From a virus, in IMG/VR virus record IMGVR_UViG_3300026367_000102, positions 1-36,899 of that record: 36,899 bases of DNA; one strand, given 5' to 3'. The notes under the pieces are model-generated. The model ran no database searches, was not told the origin of the DNA, and saw only the letters and a list, made by a program, of their open reading frames with translations. Below are positions 13,221 to 21,529 of the stretch, in pieces (positions within the stretch are counted from its first letter, which is position 1; every line of letters begins with the position of its first letter). Made by a program: the position numbers and the translations under genes.

Positions 13221-13781
13221 ATGAGCAACAACCTAGAAACCACCATCGAACACGCCAAGAAAATCACCCTCGGACAGATAGATAACGGAACGCTCGCCAC
13301 GGCAGTAAATTGTGCTGATATCATTGCTATTGCCCGTCATGGACGTGTAGAGAGCTACGTGATACCAAAGCACTTGATAGACGAACTACTTTTGAAAGTG
13401 GCCGTCGTGGAGTGCGACAACAAACGGCTACTAGGCGAACGCGTCGCGGAATCTATACCCGTGCCGAAAAGCCACTTTTTTAACCATGATTTCAAGATCG
13501 ATATGAACGCGGTAACGTCATGTGATATGCCAGCAGGCCGTTACTTTCATGATTTTAGGCATGATAGAAAGGCAATCGATAAGGCTATTGATAAAATAGG
13601 AAGGGCCGCAGCAAGGATGAGCAAACCAGAACAAACACCCTATTGCCGATACTGCTTAGATCCAAATTGTCAGCGTGACGAACATTGCTTGTTTGATCGT
13701 CATTTGGCTAGGGCTAGGAACGCAGTGATTATGGGTGCACGGCGTATGCCTGTTAAAAACCATGACAGGTCGAAACTTTGA
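13221..13781 (+). CDS. Unknown protein with Cys/His-rich segment
   Basis: A 186-residue protein. The N-terminal half is helical (LETTIEHAKKITLGQIDNGTLATAV, then KHLIDELLLKVAVVECDNKRLLGERV, coiled-coil-like). The C-terminal third has a dense metal-binding-like cluster, CRYCLDPNCQRDEHCLFDRH (residues 143-162), and a basic end. I do not recognise the family. It follows the exonuclease by 5 bp and is probably co-expressed with it. A nucleic-acid-binding role is suggested by the Cys cluster and basic tail but not shown. Confidence 0.75.
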   Translation: MSNNLETTIEHAKKITLGQIDNGTLATAVNCADIIAIARHGRVESYVIPKHLIDELLLKVAVVECDNKRLLGERVAESIPVPKSHFFNHDFKIDMNAVTSCDMPAGRYFHDFRHDRKAIDKAIDKIGRAAARMSKPEQTPYCRYCLDPNCQRDEHCLFDRHLARARNAVIMGARRMPVKNHDRSKL

Positions 13782-13828
13782 TGCATAATGATTTGATCGC
13801 ACAAATGAAAAAAATGGGTGGCTTATGA
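13781..13828 (+). CDS. Possible 15-codon coupling ORF
   Basis: A 15-codon frame (MHNDLIAQMKKMGGL). Its ATG overlaps the previous stop (TGATG) and its TGA overlaps the next start (TTATGAGG). It is either a tiny translationally coupled peptide, a remnant of a decayed gene, or a chance frame in the spacer. Weakly supported. Confidence 0.22.
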   Translation: MHNDLIAQMKKMGGL

Positions 13829-14286
13829 GGCAGAAACTAATATGCATAGATCATGGCTTTAGAAAAGGGCTTGGTGGTCTATATGAGATTGAAAAATGCA
13901 TGCATTGCCAGTTTAAAAAAGGCGAGATTGAAAAAGAGGATTTTATAAAAATCCCTAAACTGTTTGACGGTAAATTTCACGGCCAAGGTAAAAGCGAATT
14001 TAATTTCTTTGAAGTGCATGACTCTCACAAAAGTGTGATGTTAGAAAGAAAAGAAAGGGTTTTGGTTAGTCGGCATAATGAGCCGGCTTTACGGTACACA
14101 AAAGATGATGAAAATGTGGGCCTGTATAGACCGGAATATTTTCTGTTTTACGGCTATGGCTTTCGCGTGCTGGTGAGTAGCCAGGGCGAAAATAAGCGCT
14201 GTGACGAAAACGGTATACCGATAAAAGAGGAAATGGACGAATTTATAATGGACTTCTTTGGGCTGAAATATGCGGGCGATTTATGA
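13825..14286 (+). CDS. Unknown early protein
   Basis: A 153-residue protein without a recognised family. A Cys pair near the start (KCMHCQFKKGEIE) is not matched by a second pair. The middle is beta-rich (NFFEVHDSHKSVMLERKERVLVSRHNEPALRYTKDDENVGLYRPEYFLFYGYGFRVLV), and the C-terminal part is acidic (KEEMDEFIMDFFGLKYAGDL). GGTGG precedes the ATG. It overlaps the next gene by 4 bp (ATGA), placing it firmly in the early operon. Confidence 0.75.
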   Translation: MRQKLICIDHGFRKGLGGLYEIEKCMHCQFKKGEIEKEDFIKIPKLFDGKFHGQGKSEFNFFEVHDSHKSVMLERKERVLVSRHNEPALRYTKDDENVGLYRPEYFLFYGYGFRVLVSSQGENKRCDENGIPIKEEMDEFIMDFFGLKYAGDL

Positions 14287-14471
14287 AACAAGAAAATGAA
14301 AGTGTTTTGGAGTTGTGCCATCAATGCATGCTGAAAAATGGTTATAAGCGAAAAGACCAAGGTGCACATACCGCGACATTAAAAGACTGCCCAAGCTGCG
14401 GCGAGCGAAAACCGATATTATCAAATCGGCATTGGGTTGTTGGTGACAAGGATAAGAAAACGCCCCAATGA
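14283..14471 (+). CDS. 62-residue zinc-ribbon protein, last gene of the early operon
   Basis: A short protein with two Cys pairs, LCHQCML and DCPSCGERKP, spaced like a zinc ribbon, and a basic C-terminus. Its start overlaps the preceding stop (ATGA), and its own stop lies inside the loop of the terminator at 14457-14482. Function unknown; probably nucleic-acid or protein binding. Confidence 0.72.
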   Translation: MKQENESVLELCHQCMLKNGYKRKDQGAHTATLKDCPSCGERKPILSNRHWVVGDKDKKTPQ

Positions 14472-14482
14472 TGGGGCGTTTT
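14457..14482. terminator. Strong bidirectional terminator, end of early operon
   Basis: AAAACGCCCC (14457-14466), loop AATGAT, GGGGCGTTTT (14473-14482): a 10-bp perfect stem with A and T runs on the two sides. It ends the rightward early operon and the convergent PH-SHOCT gene. Confidence 0.88.
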
Positions 14483-14484
14483 GG

Positions 14485-15039
14485 TTAGGAGAGGATCTTT
14501 TTCTTTTCAGCATTAAATTCTTCTTCGGAAATAATGCCTTTGTCTCTTAGTCCTGCGAGCTTTTCCAGTTTTTCGTATGGATCGGCGGCTTGTTCTTTTT
14601 GTGGCGGTTGTTGGTGCGATTGTACGCGGTGGGCTTCGATTGCATCTTGAGCTTTATTTGTGAAATTCTTTACCGTTTTCTTTAAAACCTGCTTTATCGT
14701 GCTTGTCGTCGAGCCATCGGTAATCAGAATGGTGCCAAATAGCATGCCTGTTTCGCCTGATATAGCATTTATCTTGTCTAGGTTTGTGGAGGATTGTCTT
14801 AGGCCATAGAGCATACCTTTGTCTAAGAAAATAATTCGACGGTCAGTCAGAGTAATTAACCAAGTATTGTTATCCATCATGCCGGAAGTGAAACCAAGTA
14901 CTTGCTCGTTGTTCATTAATACTTCAGGGAGGTAATAGAGCTCTTTCTTAGTGAAAAACTGATCGTCTCCCATTTCGTGAGCAATCGTCTTGAATTGATT
15001 TTTTAACTGGTCTTTAGAAGCATTTTTATAATCGAACAT
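14485..15039 (-). CDS. PH-like domain plus SHOCT domain protein (accessory gene)
   Basis: A 184-residue protein. Residues 35-135 resemble a bacterial PH (YokE/bPH-like) domain (NEQVLGFTSGMMDNNTWLITLTDRRIIFLDKGMLYG). Residues 154-183 are a SHOCT module (YEKLEKLAGLRDKGIISEEEFNAEKKKIL). A Pro/Gln-rich linker joins them. AAGGA precedes the minus-strand ATG. It is transcribed against the early operon and divergently from the secreted nuclease, in the place that in P2 carries accessory genes such as tin and old. It therefore looks like a lysogenic-conversion gene expressed from the prophage. The cellular target is unknown. Confidence 0.85.
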   Translation of the reverse strand: MFDYKNASKDQLKNQFKTIAHEMGDDQFFTKKELYYLPEVLMNNEQVLGFTSGMMDNNTWLITLTDRRIIFLDKGMLYGLRQSSTNLDKINAISGETGMLFGTILITDGSTTSTIKQVLKKTVKNFTNKAQDAIEAHRVQSHQQPPQKEQAADPYEKLEKLAGLRDKGIISEEEFNAEKKKILS

Positions 15040-15096
15040 CGTTCCTTATCCTTAAGTTTACATAATGTGAAAAGGGCACTATAAACAATTTCGCCA

Positions 15097-15119
15097 AGCG
15101 TGACACGTCACGTTTTTAA
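15097..15119 (+). promoter_or_regulatory. Palindromic upstream element, copy 2
   Basis: Identical over 23 bp to 12489-12511, with core inverted repeat 15099-15112. It lies 26 bp before the nuclease start, in the divergent gap between the PH-SHOCT and nuclease genes. TTATAAGG (15130-15137) downstream could be a -10 or part of the ribosome site. The shared position upstream of two separate genes points to common regulation. Confidence 0.55.
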
Positions 15120-15145
15120 GTTTTAACCGTTATAAGGTTTGTTCC

Positions 15146-15646
15146 ATGATGAAGATATGGTGTGTTTTTTGTCTATTTGTGTCGTTGTTGCTGGCGGGTA
15201 ATGCGCTTGCGGACGGGGCGAAATACAAACGAAGTGAGTTTGGTAGCGGCTGGGCAGATATTGACCGAGATTGTCAGAACACACGACAAGAGCTTCTTAT
15301 TTCATTATCAACAGCACCTGTTCGTTTTAATACCGACAAGCAGTGCCGTGTAGTCTTTGGTCGTTGGATTTCTATGTATTCCGGTGAAGTAATATTTGAT
15401 GCGTCAAAGATAGACATAGACCACATAGTGCCACTGAAATGGGCATGGGATCATGGCGCGGATAAATGGAGCAAGGAAAAGCGAAAACAGTTTGCTAACG
15501 ACCCAATAAACCTCGTCGCCGTCGAAGCCAGGTTAAACAGACAAAAAGGTGCAAAAGGCTTAGATGAATGGCTACCGCCTAAAAATCAAGAACAGTACAA
15601 AGCGCGGTTTAAAAGAATATTAGTGAGATATGGAATGAAGGAATGA
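15146..15646 (+). CDS. Secreted HNH/GmrSD-C-like nuclease
   Basis: A 166-residue protein with a Sec signal peptide: a short basic start, a hydrophobic core WCVFCLFVSLLLAG and a cleavage site ALA-DG after A22. The mature part matches the DUF1524 / secreted HNH family: EFGSGWADIDRDCQNTRQELL, then C67 (paired with C43), the beta-beta-alpha metal motif DIDHIVPL with D92-H93, AND-x-INL (N122) and LNRQKG (N131), and the WLPP signature. It should act in the periplasm or outside the cell on DNA. It is expressed apart from structural genes, behind the palindromic element, and is probably an accessory gene of the lysogen. Confidence 0.88.
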   Translation: MMKIWCVFCLFVSLLLAGNALADGAKYKRSEFGSGWADIDRDCQNTRQELLISLSTAPVRFNTDKQCRVVFGRWISMYSGEVIFDASKIDIDHIVPLKWAWDHGADKWSKEKRKQFANDPINLVAVEARLNRQKGAKGLDEWLPPKNQEQYKARFKRILVRYGMKE

Positions 15647-15657
15647 GTTTCTTATCT

Positions 15658-16374
15658 TTAAAGCCCAAAATCCTCAACCCCAAAATCATCGACTAATACT
15701 TGGCTAAGTTCTGGTCCTGCAAGCTGTACCAAAAACGGTCTTACACACGGATCATTGATCAATGCTTCCACTTGAAACGATTTCGCCATTTGCATGTGCG
15801 TGGCGTACATGTTCTGGACCATGGCCACTTCGTTGGCAATCATTCCCAACATGGCCACCACGTTGTTACCCAGTTCGGCGGTGACTCTATCAAGCAAGTC
15901 TTCAAAATCTGGTTTTTCCATTGTGCCCGCATCAAACGCGGTAATGCCTGCGTCTAGTTCGTTCAAAATATCGGTTGTGGCATCCAGAATACTGTCCGTT
16001 GCGCCCGCCATGGTGCCCGCAATCGTATTGATGTTCGCACAACTAGATGCGTCGTTAATGTAACCGTCTATCTCTTTTACAGCGCTGGCCACTTGCATAT
16101 CGTCCATGAACGACGCAAGGCGCGTTTGCACATGGGCGTTTAAATTGTTCGCACCTAGTCCGTAGTTTAGTAGCGCCGCTTGGCAATTCATTACTTTCAC
16201 AGAATCTGGCAAAGTGGGATCGACAACTACCGCGCCCTCCACGGGTAACAGCGTATCGAGCCGCAAGCGTAATTGCGCGGACTGAGTATTCGTGGCCGTC
16301 GCCTTGCCCGTTGTTGGGCTAGATAGCACACTGCTAGAACCAAACGCATTAAACAGGTTTTTATTAAAATTCAT
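15658..16374 (-). CDS. Unknown protein distal to the portal gene
   Basis: A 238-residue, largely helical, acidic protein (NAHVQTRLASFMDDMQVASAVKEIDGYIND, ATDSILDATTDILNELDAGITAFDAG, VVAMLGMIANEVAMVQNMYATHMQMAKSFQ). No family is recognised with certainty; similar genes follow the portal in K139-like phages as far as I recall. It starts 8 bp behind the portal stop, so it belongs to the leftward late transcript with portal and terminase. A virion or packaging accessory role is likely. The P2 cos site lies beyond the portal end, so cos may be close to this gene. Confidence 0.75.
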   Translation of the reverse strand: MNFNKNLFNAFGSSSVLSSPTTGKATATNTQSAQLRLRLDTLLPVEGAVVVDPTLPDSVKVMNCQAALLNYGLGANNLNAHVQTRLASFMDDMQVASAVKEIDGYINDASSCANINTIAGTMAGATDSILDATTDILNELDAGITAFDAGTMEKPDFEDLLDRVTAELGNNVVAMLGMIANEVAMVQNMYATHMQMAKSFQVEALINDPCVRPFLVQLAGPELSQVLVDDFGVEDFGL

Positions 16375-16381
16375 ACGGCAC

Positions 16382-17467
16382 CTATTGTGTTGTTTGAGTT
16401 AACCAGCGCGGCTCGTTAAAATCGATTTTCGCGCGGCCTAGCAACTGGTCATTAATTTGCTTCCAAATCGCTTGTTTGGGCACGGTTTCGCAGTCGTAAT
16501 ACACTTCGCGCACGTTTTTTAAATCCCCGTGGCCTGCTGCATTGTTTGCCATGATTGATGCTAAGCCAGCGGGCACGCGGTGCATGTTCAGAATGTCTTG
16601 TTGAGTGACTTCTTTGATCTTGTCGTATTCGTCTTTATTACCAAAGTCACCAACAGGAATGATTTGAACACGGTCTTTCGTGTAGCCAGGTTTGCCGCCG
16701 ATGGTCGATTGCATGTTCAAATACATGCTGCGGTGGTTACCTGGTCCTTTTGTTTGCTTCATCGCGTCTTCTAGTACGTCGGCTTGGGCGTCTTCTAGGT
16801 CAAACGTCACCATGACATACCCAGAGTGGGCGCCGTTCAAGTAGTATTTACGTCTAAATAATGTAGCGGCTTCACCCAATAAAATACTCTGAATGCCGCT
16901 AAAATAGGTCGGTACGCCATACAGCGCTTGGCGAATATCGCCGCCGTTCAAATGGACAATATCCGACGCCGCGTATTCTGTGAAACTGCCATCTGATTGA
17001 AGTAAAAAATAATTGTTATCTGTGCCGACGCGCACATTAATGGCGGGCAACCACACATAACGATTAATGCCGCCCAAGAAGTTACGAATTGCGAGAAAAT
17101 ACGCATTGTCGAACACCTCGAAATCTTTAAACGCCGCGTGGGCTTCTTTCGCTTGAATCATGGGATTGTCTTTCCAGCTCGCAAGAAGCTGATTTTGTTT
17201 AAACTCCAACACGCTGGCATGGGTACCGTTGGCATACATAGTTTTTGCCAAGCCCGGTAAACTCACGGGCGGAACATACCAAAGGCTATTCGAATCCGCG
17301 AACACGCCCAAATAATCACTCATGTGGCTAGCCAATACCGGTTCAGGGTCGCCAAACGTAAACGCCCGTGGATTGCTTTTGCGCGGCGGATCAGCGGGCA
17401 TGAGCACGCCGGACGCCGTACTGGTGTATGAACTGTCTAATCGTTGACGGGGTTTTGTTGCGCTCAT
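16382..17467 (-). CDS. Portal protein (P2 gpQ family)
   Basis: A 361-residue portal of the PBSX/P2 Q type. It forms the dodecameric channel of the capsid vertex through which DNA is packaged. Family features include ESN-like start (FTFGDPEPVLASHMSDYLGVF), YVPPVSLPGLAKTMYANGTHASVLEFKQN, the core LAIRNFLGGINRYVWLPAINVRVG, and near the end HRVPAGLASIMANNAAGHGDLKNV. Length is close to P2 Q (344). AAGGACAG precedes the ATG on the minus strand. It is paired with the terminase in a leftward unit divergent from the capsid genes, as in P2. Confidence 0.94.
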   Translation of the reverse strand: MSATKPRQRLDSSYTSTASGVLMPADPPRKSNPRAFTFGDPEPVLASHMSDYLGVFADSNSLWYVPPVSLPGLAKTMYANGTHASVLEFKQNQLLASWKDNPMIQAKEAHAAFKDFEVFDNAYFLAIRNFLGGINRYVWLPAINVRVGTDNNYFLLQSDGSFTEYAASDIVHLNGGDIRQALYGVPTYFSGIQSILLGEAATLFRRKYYLNGAHSGYVMVTFDLEDAQADVLEDAMKQTKGPGNHRSMYLNMQSTIGGKPGYTKDRVQIIPVGDFGNKDEYDKIKEVTQQDILNMHRVPAGLASIMANNAAGHGDLKNVREVYYDCETVPKQAIWKQINDQLLGRAKIDFNEPRWLTQTTQ

Positions 17468-17480
17468 AATTTACTGTCCT

Positions 17481-19298
17481 TTATCCAATCGTTAGGCGGG
17501 TCTTGCTCGCCCCTGTTTGTGGTTTTTTGGATTTTTCGTATTGTCGTTCCGCTTGCATCGCGTGGAATGCTGCCCACGCCAAATCCGCGTGGCCTGTTTC
17601 GCCGCTACGGGCTGCGCCGTAGGTGATTGATCCGTTCGGGGTGGTAATTTGGTGAATCATCATTAGCGACTGAGAAAGTTCTTTATTGCCCATGTCGTAT
17701 TCAAAGCGTCCGCCGTCAATTAGGCGTTTGGCTCGTGTTACCAAGTCGGTTTTTTCAGTAACAGAATAATGAATAGGAACGAGGTTTCTGAGTTGCAGCG
17801 CTAGACAGCAATCAAAAGTGTCGTGGCCGATGCCAGTCACATCGATGCCGCACCATTTCACATCAAAACGTTGATAAATCTCGGCAATGCGCGCCGCTTG
17901 ATAGTCAGACGTGATCCCCTTGAATTGATGGGTTTCAATGACGCGCCATTTTTGTGCCAGCGTTGGCGGAATTTCCAACACCACCAACGCGGCGTTGTCT
18001 CGGATTCGTGAAGGATCGTACCCAATCGCCACGGGTCTATTGCGGGTTGGGTTATCACTGTCAAAATCAACATCTGTCCATTTACTAAACGCGTCGACCA
18101 TGCATTTTTGCAGTGTGCTAAACGGAAACACGCTTTCGTTATCGTCAACAAATTTACAACCAAAGAGGTTTTCGTAATCCGCTTTGCTGTATTCCGCTTT
18201 GAGCTCTGCAATGTCAAACAGTGTGCAACCGGCTTTTTCGGCGTCTTCCACGGTAACTAAATGACGCCATATTTTGTCCCCGCCCAATGCGCCTTGTTTA
18301 AGCACCTTGTCGGTTAAATCAATATCGACTTTGCGGGATCGGTTCTTATTGAATTTCGCACCGCTCCAATGTTCGTAAGCAGGGTGTTGTAAACTGGACG
18401 GCGTAGAAAAGTAGGTACGACGCCATTTTTTATGTGCAGCCATACCGGATGCCAATTTTTGTAACTTGGCGTAACCGTGAATCCAAAACACTTCGTCCAC
18501 ATACAAATGACCGTGGTAGCCCTGCGCCGTGCTTGAGTTGGTCGATAAGAAATACAGAGTCGCCCATGATTTGCCGTCTTTCGTTAGCTCAATGCTGTCG
18601 GCGCCTTTTAATTCAATATCAAACTGATTGCGGGCGAATGCTTGAATATAACCTTTGAATATTCGCGCCTGGTCTTTTGATGCGGATAGGAATACTTGGT
18701 TTTCGCCATTCTTCACCGCGTCTTCAAACGCTTCAAAGGCGAAATAATACGTCGCGCCAATCTGGCGGCTTTTCAATATAAAACGGTTTCGGCAAAGGTC
18801 TGGATCGTGCGCGACTTGGCGCCACAGTAATTGGTATTCAAAAAGATTTTCGTGTGCCCACGAGTCAAACTTGGATACATCAATATCACTGATGTCGTTT
18901 TTCGCCTTGGCTTTCTTCTTACTGTTGCTTCGTCTATTACCGCGACTGATGGCGCCTTCTACCGCGTCAGATTTACCATCGGCGATGGCTTTGGCTTCCG
19001 CCATGATCTTTTCGGCTTTCGCTAGATCCTGTCTTAACCCACCAAAAATACGACACAGTGAGGCGAGTTCTTGCACTTCGTCTTTCGTCTTGTTCTCGCG
19101 ATTCGTTAGCGTGCTAATGCGCCGACTGACTTCTATTTCTGCCGTATCAAACGCCAGCAATTCCTTCCAGTTGAAACGTTCAATCCAATTAAAAACGGTG
19201 CGCTCTGAAACATTTAGGCGTGTTGATATTTCCGACGGTTTAAAAGCGCGGATATAGAGTAATCGTGCGTGATCAATAATGTCTTGAGAATGTGCCAT
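17481..19298 (-). CDS. Terminase large subunit (P2 gpP family)
   Basis: A 605-residue packaging ATPase/nuclease. Residues 10-50 are a helix-turn-helix (FKPSEISTRLNVSERTVFNWIERFNW). The atypical P2-class Walker A is FILKSRQIGATYYFA (173-187) and Walker B is LYVDEVFW (265-272). The C-terminal RNase H-like nuclease contains AIGYDPSRIRDNAALVVLE and CGIDVTGIGHD. Length is near P2 P (590). It is the first gene of the leftward late block, and its start faces the scaffold gene across a 176-bp gap that should hold the divergent, Ogr-dependent late promoters. Confidence 0.95.
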   Translation of the reverse strand: MAHSQDIIDHARLLYIRAFKPSEISTRLNVSERTVFNWIERFNWKELLAFDTAEIEVSRRISTLTNRENKTKDEVQELASLCRIFGGLRQDLAKAEKIMAEAKAIADGKSDAVEGAISRGNRRSNSKKKAKAKNDISDIDVSKFDSWAHENLFEYQLLWRQVAHDPDLCRNRFILKSRQIGATYYFAFEAFEDAVKNGENQVFLSASKDQARIFKGYIQAFARNQFDIELKGADSIELTKDGKSWATLYFLSTNSSTAQGYHGHLYVDEVFWIHGYAKLQKLASGMAAHKKWRRTYFSTPSSLQHPAYEHWSGAKFNKNRSRKVDIDLTDKVLKQGALGGDKIWRHLVTVEDAEKAGCTLFDIAELKAEYSKADYENLFGCKFVDDNESVFPFSTLQKCMVDAFSKWTDVDFDSDNPTRNRPVAIGYDPSRIRDNAALVVLEIPPTLAQKWRVIETHQFKGITSDYQAARIAEIYQRFDVKWCGIDVTGIGHDTFDCCLALQLRNLVPIHYSVTEKTDLVTRAKRLIDGGRFEYDMGNKELSQSLMMIHQITTPNGSITYGAARSGETGHADLAWAAFHAMQAERQYEKSKKPQTGASKTRLTIG

Positions 19299-19347
19299 GC
19301 CGCCATATTAGCTGCCACGACAACAACTAATAACGTCAGTAAATACA

Positions 19348-19452
19348 ATGACTTGTGATTATTTGATTATCGCAATTCTGTGGATTTTACCCGCTGGAAT
19401 CGTCGCTGTTTGGCGCTTATCTTTGCCCTATCAAGTGTTTAAAACGAATTGA
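19348..19452 (+). CDS. Possible 34-residue membrane peptide in the divergent late-promoter gap
   Basis: A 34-codon frame in the terminase/scaffold gap with one strongly hydrophobic segment (YLIIAILWILPAGIVAVW). No clear ribosome site precedes its ATG, and it lies where the late promoters should be. It may be an accident of AT-rich promoter DNA. Recorded as weak. Confidence 0.2.
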   Translation: MTCDYLIIAILWILPAGIVAVWRLSLPYQVFKTN

Positions 19453-19474
19453 CGAAAGCGAAAAAGGGCACGAA

Positions 19475-20362
19475 ATGGCGGATAAGGTGAAAGAGTCGAA
19501 ATGGTTCAAGGTGGCAACGTCTGGCCCTACTGTCGATGGTCGCGAGATCAAAGAGCAGTGGGTTAAAGACATGGCCGAAACCTACGACATGGACGAATAC
19601 ACCGCCAGTATTTTTGAAGACCATGCTGAGTGGAAAGGAAACTATGGGCAAGTAACTGCTGTGAAGGTGGAAAAAGACACCAAAGGGCGTTGGTGCTTGT
19701 TTAACAAGTTGAAGCCAAACGTACTTTTGTTAGAAAAAAACAAGGGTGGTCAGAAGCTGTTTACCAGTATTCGCGTGATTGAAGATTTTGCGAACACAGG
19801 GAAAGCCTACTTAATGCACCTCGCTATAACCGATACGCCCGCCAGTCTTGGCACCGAGCAACTTTCCTTTAGCCAAAGCGGCAAGCACAACGAAATTTTT
19901 ATCAACGAAGACGGCATAGAGCTGGAATTCGAAACAACCCAAACAGACGAAGAATTGGCTGATGAAATCAAAAAACGCCCTAATTTTTTGCAACGTTTTT
20001 TTAGCAAGCAAACCTCCCCAAAGGAAGACGATCCCATGACTGATGAAGAAAAAGCAGCGTTCAAAAAACTGCAAGACGAATTGGCTGATTTTAAAACCAA
20101 GCTTGAAACGCTAACGCCAAAAGACAAGCCAGAAGGCGACGAAGCGCCGCGCGAATTCGCGGCGGAAATCACCGCGCTAAAAGAAAAAATCACGGCACTT
20201 GAAGACGAAAAGAAAACCTTTTCTGAGCAAGCTGACACGCTCAAAACGCTAACGGAAAACTTCGCAACTCTGCAAGGCAACTTTACCGAAGCGATGAAAG
20301 AAAAAACCGAGCAACCGCCAAAAAGTAAAGGCGAAGCGGAAACCACTTTCGAAATAGTTTAG
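19475..20362 (+). CDS. Capsid scaffolding protein/protease (P2 gpO family)
   Basis: A 295-residue scaffold-protease. The N-terminal half (residues 1-140) is the GpO serine protease domain (KWFKVATSGPTVDGREI, the candidate catalytic His in FEDHAEWKGNYGQV, and ITDTPASLGTEQL with its conserved S). The C-terminal half is a long charged coiled coil that acts as the internal scaffold (LQDELADFKTKLETL, ITALKEKITALEDEKKTFSEQADTLKTL). An in-frame ATG at 20036 could give a shorter scaffold-only product. It is the first gene of the rightward late block and precedes the capsid gene, as in P2. Confidence 0.93.
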   Translation: MADKVKESKWFKVATSGPTVDGREIKEQWVKDMAETYDMDEYTASIFEDHAEWKGNYGQVTAVKVEKDTKGRWCLFNKLKPNVLLLEKNKGGQKLFTSIRVIEDFANTGKAYLMHLAITDTPASLGTEQLSFSQSGKHNEIFINEDGIELEFETTQTDEELADEIKKRPNFLQRFFSKQTSPKEDDPMTDEEKAAFKKLQDELADFKTKLETLTPKDKPEGDEAPREFAAEITALKEKITALEDEKKTFSEQADTLKTLTENFATLQGNFTEAMKEKTEQPPKSKGEAETTFEIV

Positions 20363-20426
20363 GTCCGGGTTACACGTAAAGCGTCTGGGGAGCCGCTTAA
20401 AAAAGAATATTAGATAGGAAAAGAAG

Positions 20427-21455
20427 ATGGCTAAAAAATCGTTATCAGTACAGGGCAGAACGCAATTAAAAGCGTATCTGAATACCGTTTATGCAGCGGT
20501 GGGCGCTTCCCTTGGCGAACAATTCGACGTGACGCCGTCTGTGCAGCAACGCTTGTACGAAAAAGCGGTTGAGCATGGCGCGTGGTTCCTAGGCATGATC
20601 AATGTTGCCGTGGTTGACGAGATCAAGGGCGAGAAAGTTGGCCTGATGGTGTCGGGTTTAGTCACTAAACGAACCAATACCAACAACACAGACCGTCAGA
20701 CGTCTAGCGTTGTTAGTGAAGATTCAAAAGGATATGAATGCCAGTTCACTGAAACCGATGTGCATATTGGCTATGCAAAATTGGATCAGTGGCGCAACCG
20801 TACGCCACAGCAATACGGTGATTTTTATTCGGCTTTATATCGTAAAGCCATGGTCGATGATCGCGTGCGAATTGGTTGGCATGGTGTGTCCATTGCAGCC
20901 ACAACCAACAAAGCGACAAATCCGAATGGCGAAGACGTCAATAAAGGTTGGATTCAAAAAGTACGTGAAGAAGCGCCAGCGCAAATTGACGAAGACGGTT
21001 TGACCTTCGGCCATGTTGATGCGGATGTGCGCAACTTAGACGTAGTTGTTGAAAGTGCTAAGCAAATGATCCCTGAACATTTGCGCGACGATTCCGAGTT
21101 GGTCGCGTTCATTTCGTCCGACTTAATGAGCGATTACCGCCTTGAAAGTTTGGCCGCTAATGGTGACAAAGCAACGGAAAAAACACAGGTAAACGATAAC
21201 CGTGTAACCGGTATTTTTGCTGGCCTTAAAGCCATTACACCGCCGTTTTTCCCGTCTGGCACTGTGATTGTGACTTACCCAGAAAACTTGTCTATCTATC
21301 TGCAAGAAGGGTCGTTGCGTCGCCACATCAAAGACGAGCCGAAGCGTTCACGCGTGGAAGACTATAACTCTGAAAACGTGGATTACATCGTCGAAGAAAC
21401 CGACGCAATCGGCATCATCAAAGGCATTACGAAATTCGTACCGCCTGTTGAATAA
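20427..21455 (+). CDS. Major capsid protein (P2 gpN family)
   Basis: A 342-residue HK97-fold capsid protein of the P2 N type. The start KSLSVQGRTQLKAYLNTVYAAVGAS is the N-terminal arm removed by the gpO protease in P2. FDVTPSVQQRLYEKAVEHGAWFLGMINVAVVDEIKGEKVGL is the characteristic early core, and IAGLKAI-like IFAGLKAITPPFFPSGTVIVTYPENLSIY plus RVEDYNSENVDYIVEE are the C-terminal signature. P2 N is 357 residues. AGGAAAAG precedes the ATG. It is expected to be the most abundant late product. Confidence 0.95.
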   Translation: MAKKSLSVQGRTQLKAYLNTVYAAVGASLGEQFDVTPSVQQRLYEKAVEHGAWFLGMINVAVVDEIKGEKVGLMVSGLVTKRTNTNNTDRQTSSVVSEDSKGYECQFTETDVHIGYAKLDQWRNRTPQQYGDFYSALYRKAMVDDRVRIGWHGVSIAATTNKATNPNGEDVNKGWIQKVREEAPAQIDEDGLTFGHVDADVRNLDVVVESAKQMIPEHLRDDSELVAFISSDLMSDYRLESLAANGDKATEKTQVNDNRVTGIFAGLKAITPPFFPSGTVIVTYPENLSIYLQEGSLRRHIKDEPKRSRVEDYNSENVDYIVEETDAIGIIKGITKFVPPVE

Positions 21456-21529
21456 ACCTATCTAGGTTTAACAAATGGCATTCGTTAGTGCGAGTGTCAT
21501 TGATTAAACCCATATAAATGGAACAAGAC

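Noticed and set aside
19807-20346. Long Ser/Phe-rich open frame on the minus strand opposite the scaffold gene
   Set aside because: It is the antisense of the Glu/Lys-rich coiled-coil scaffold, has low-complexity Ser content and no ribosome site.
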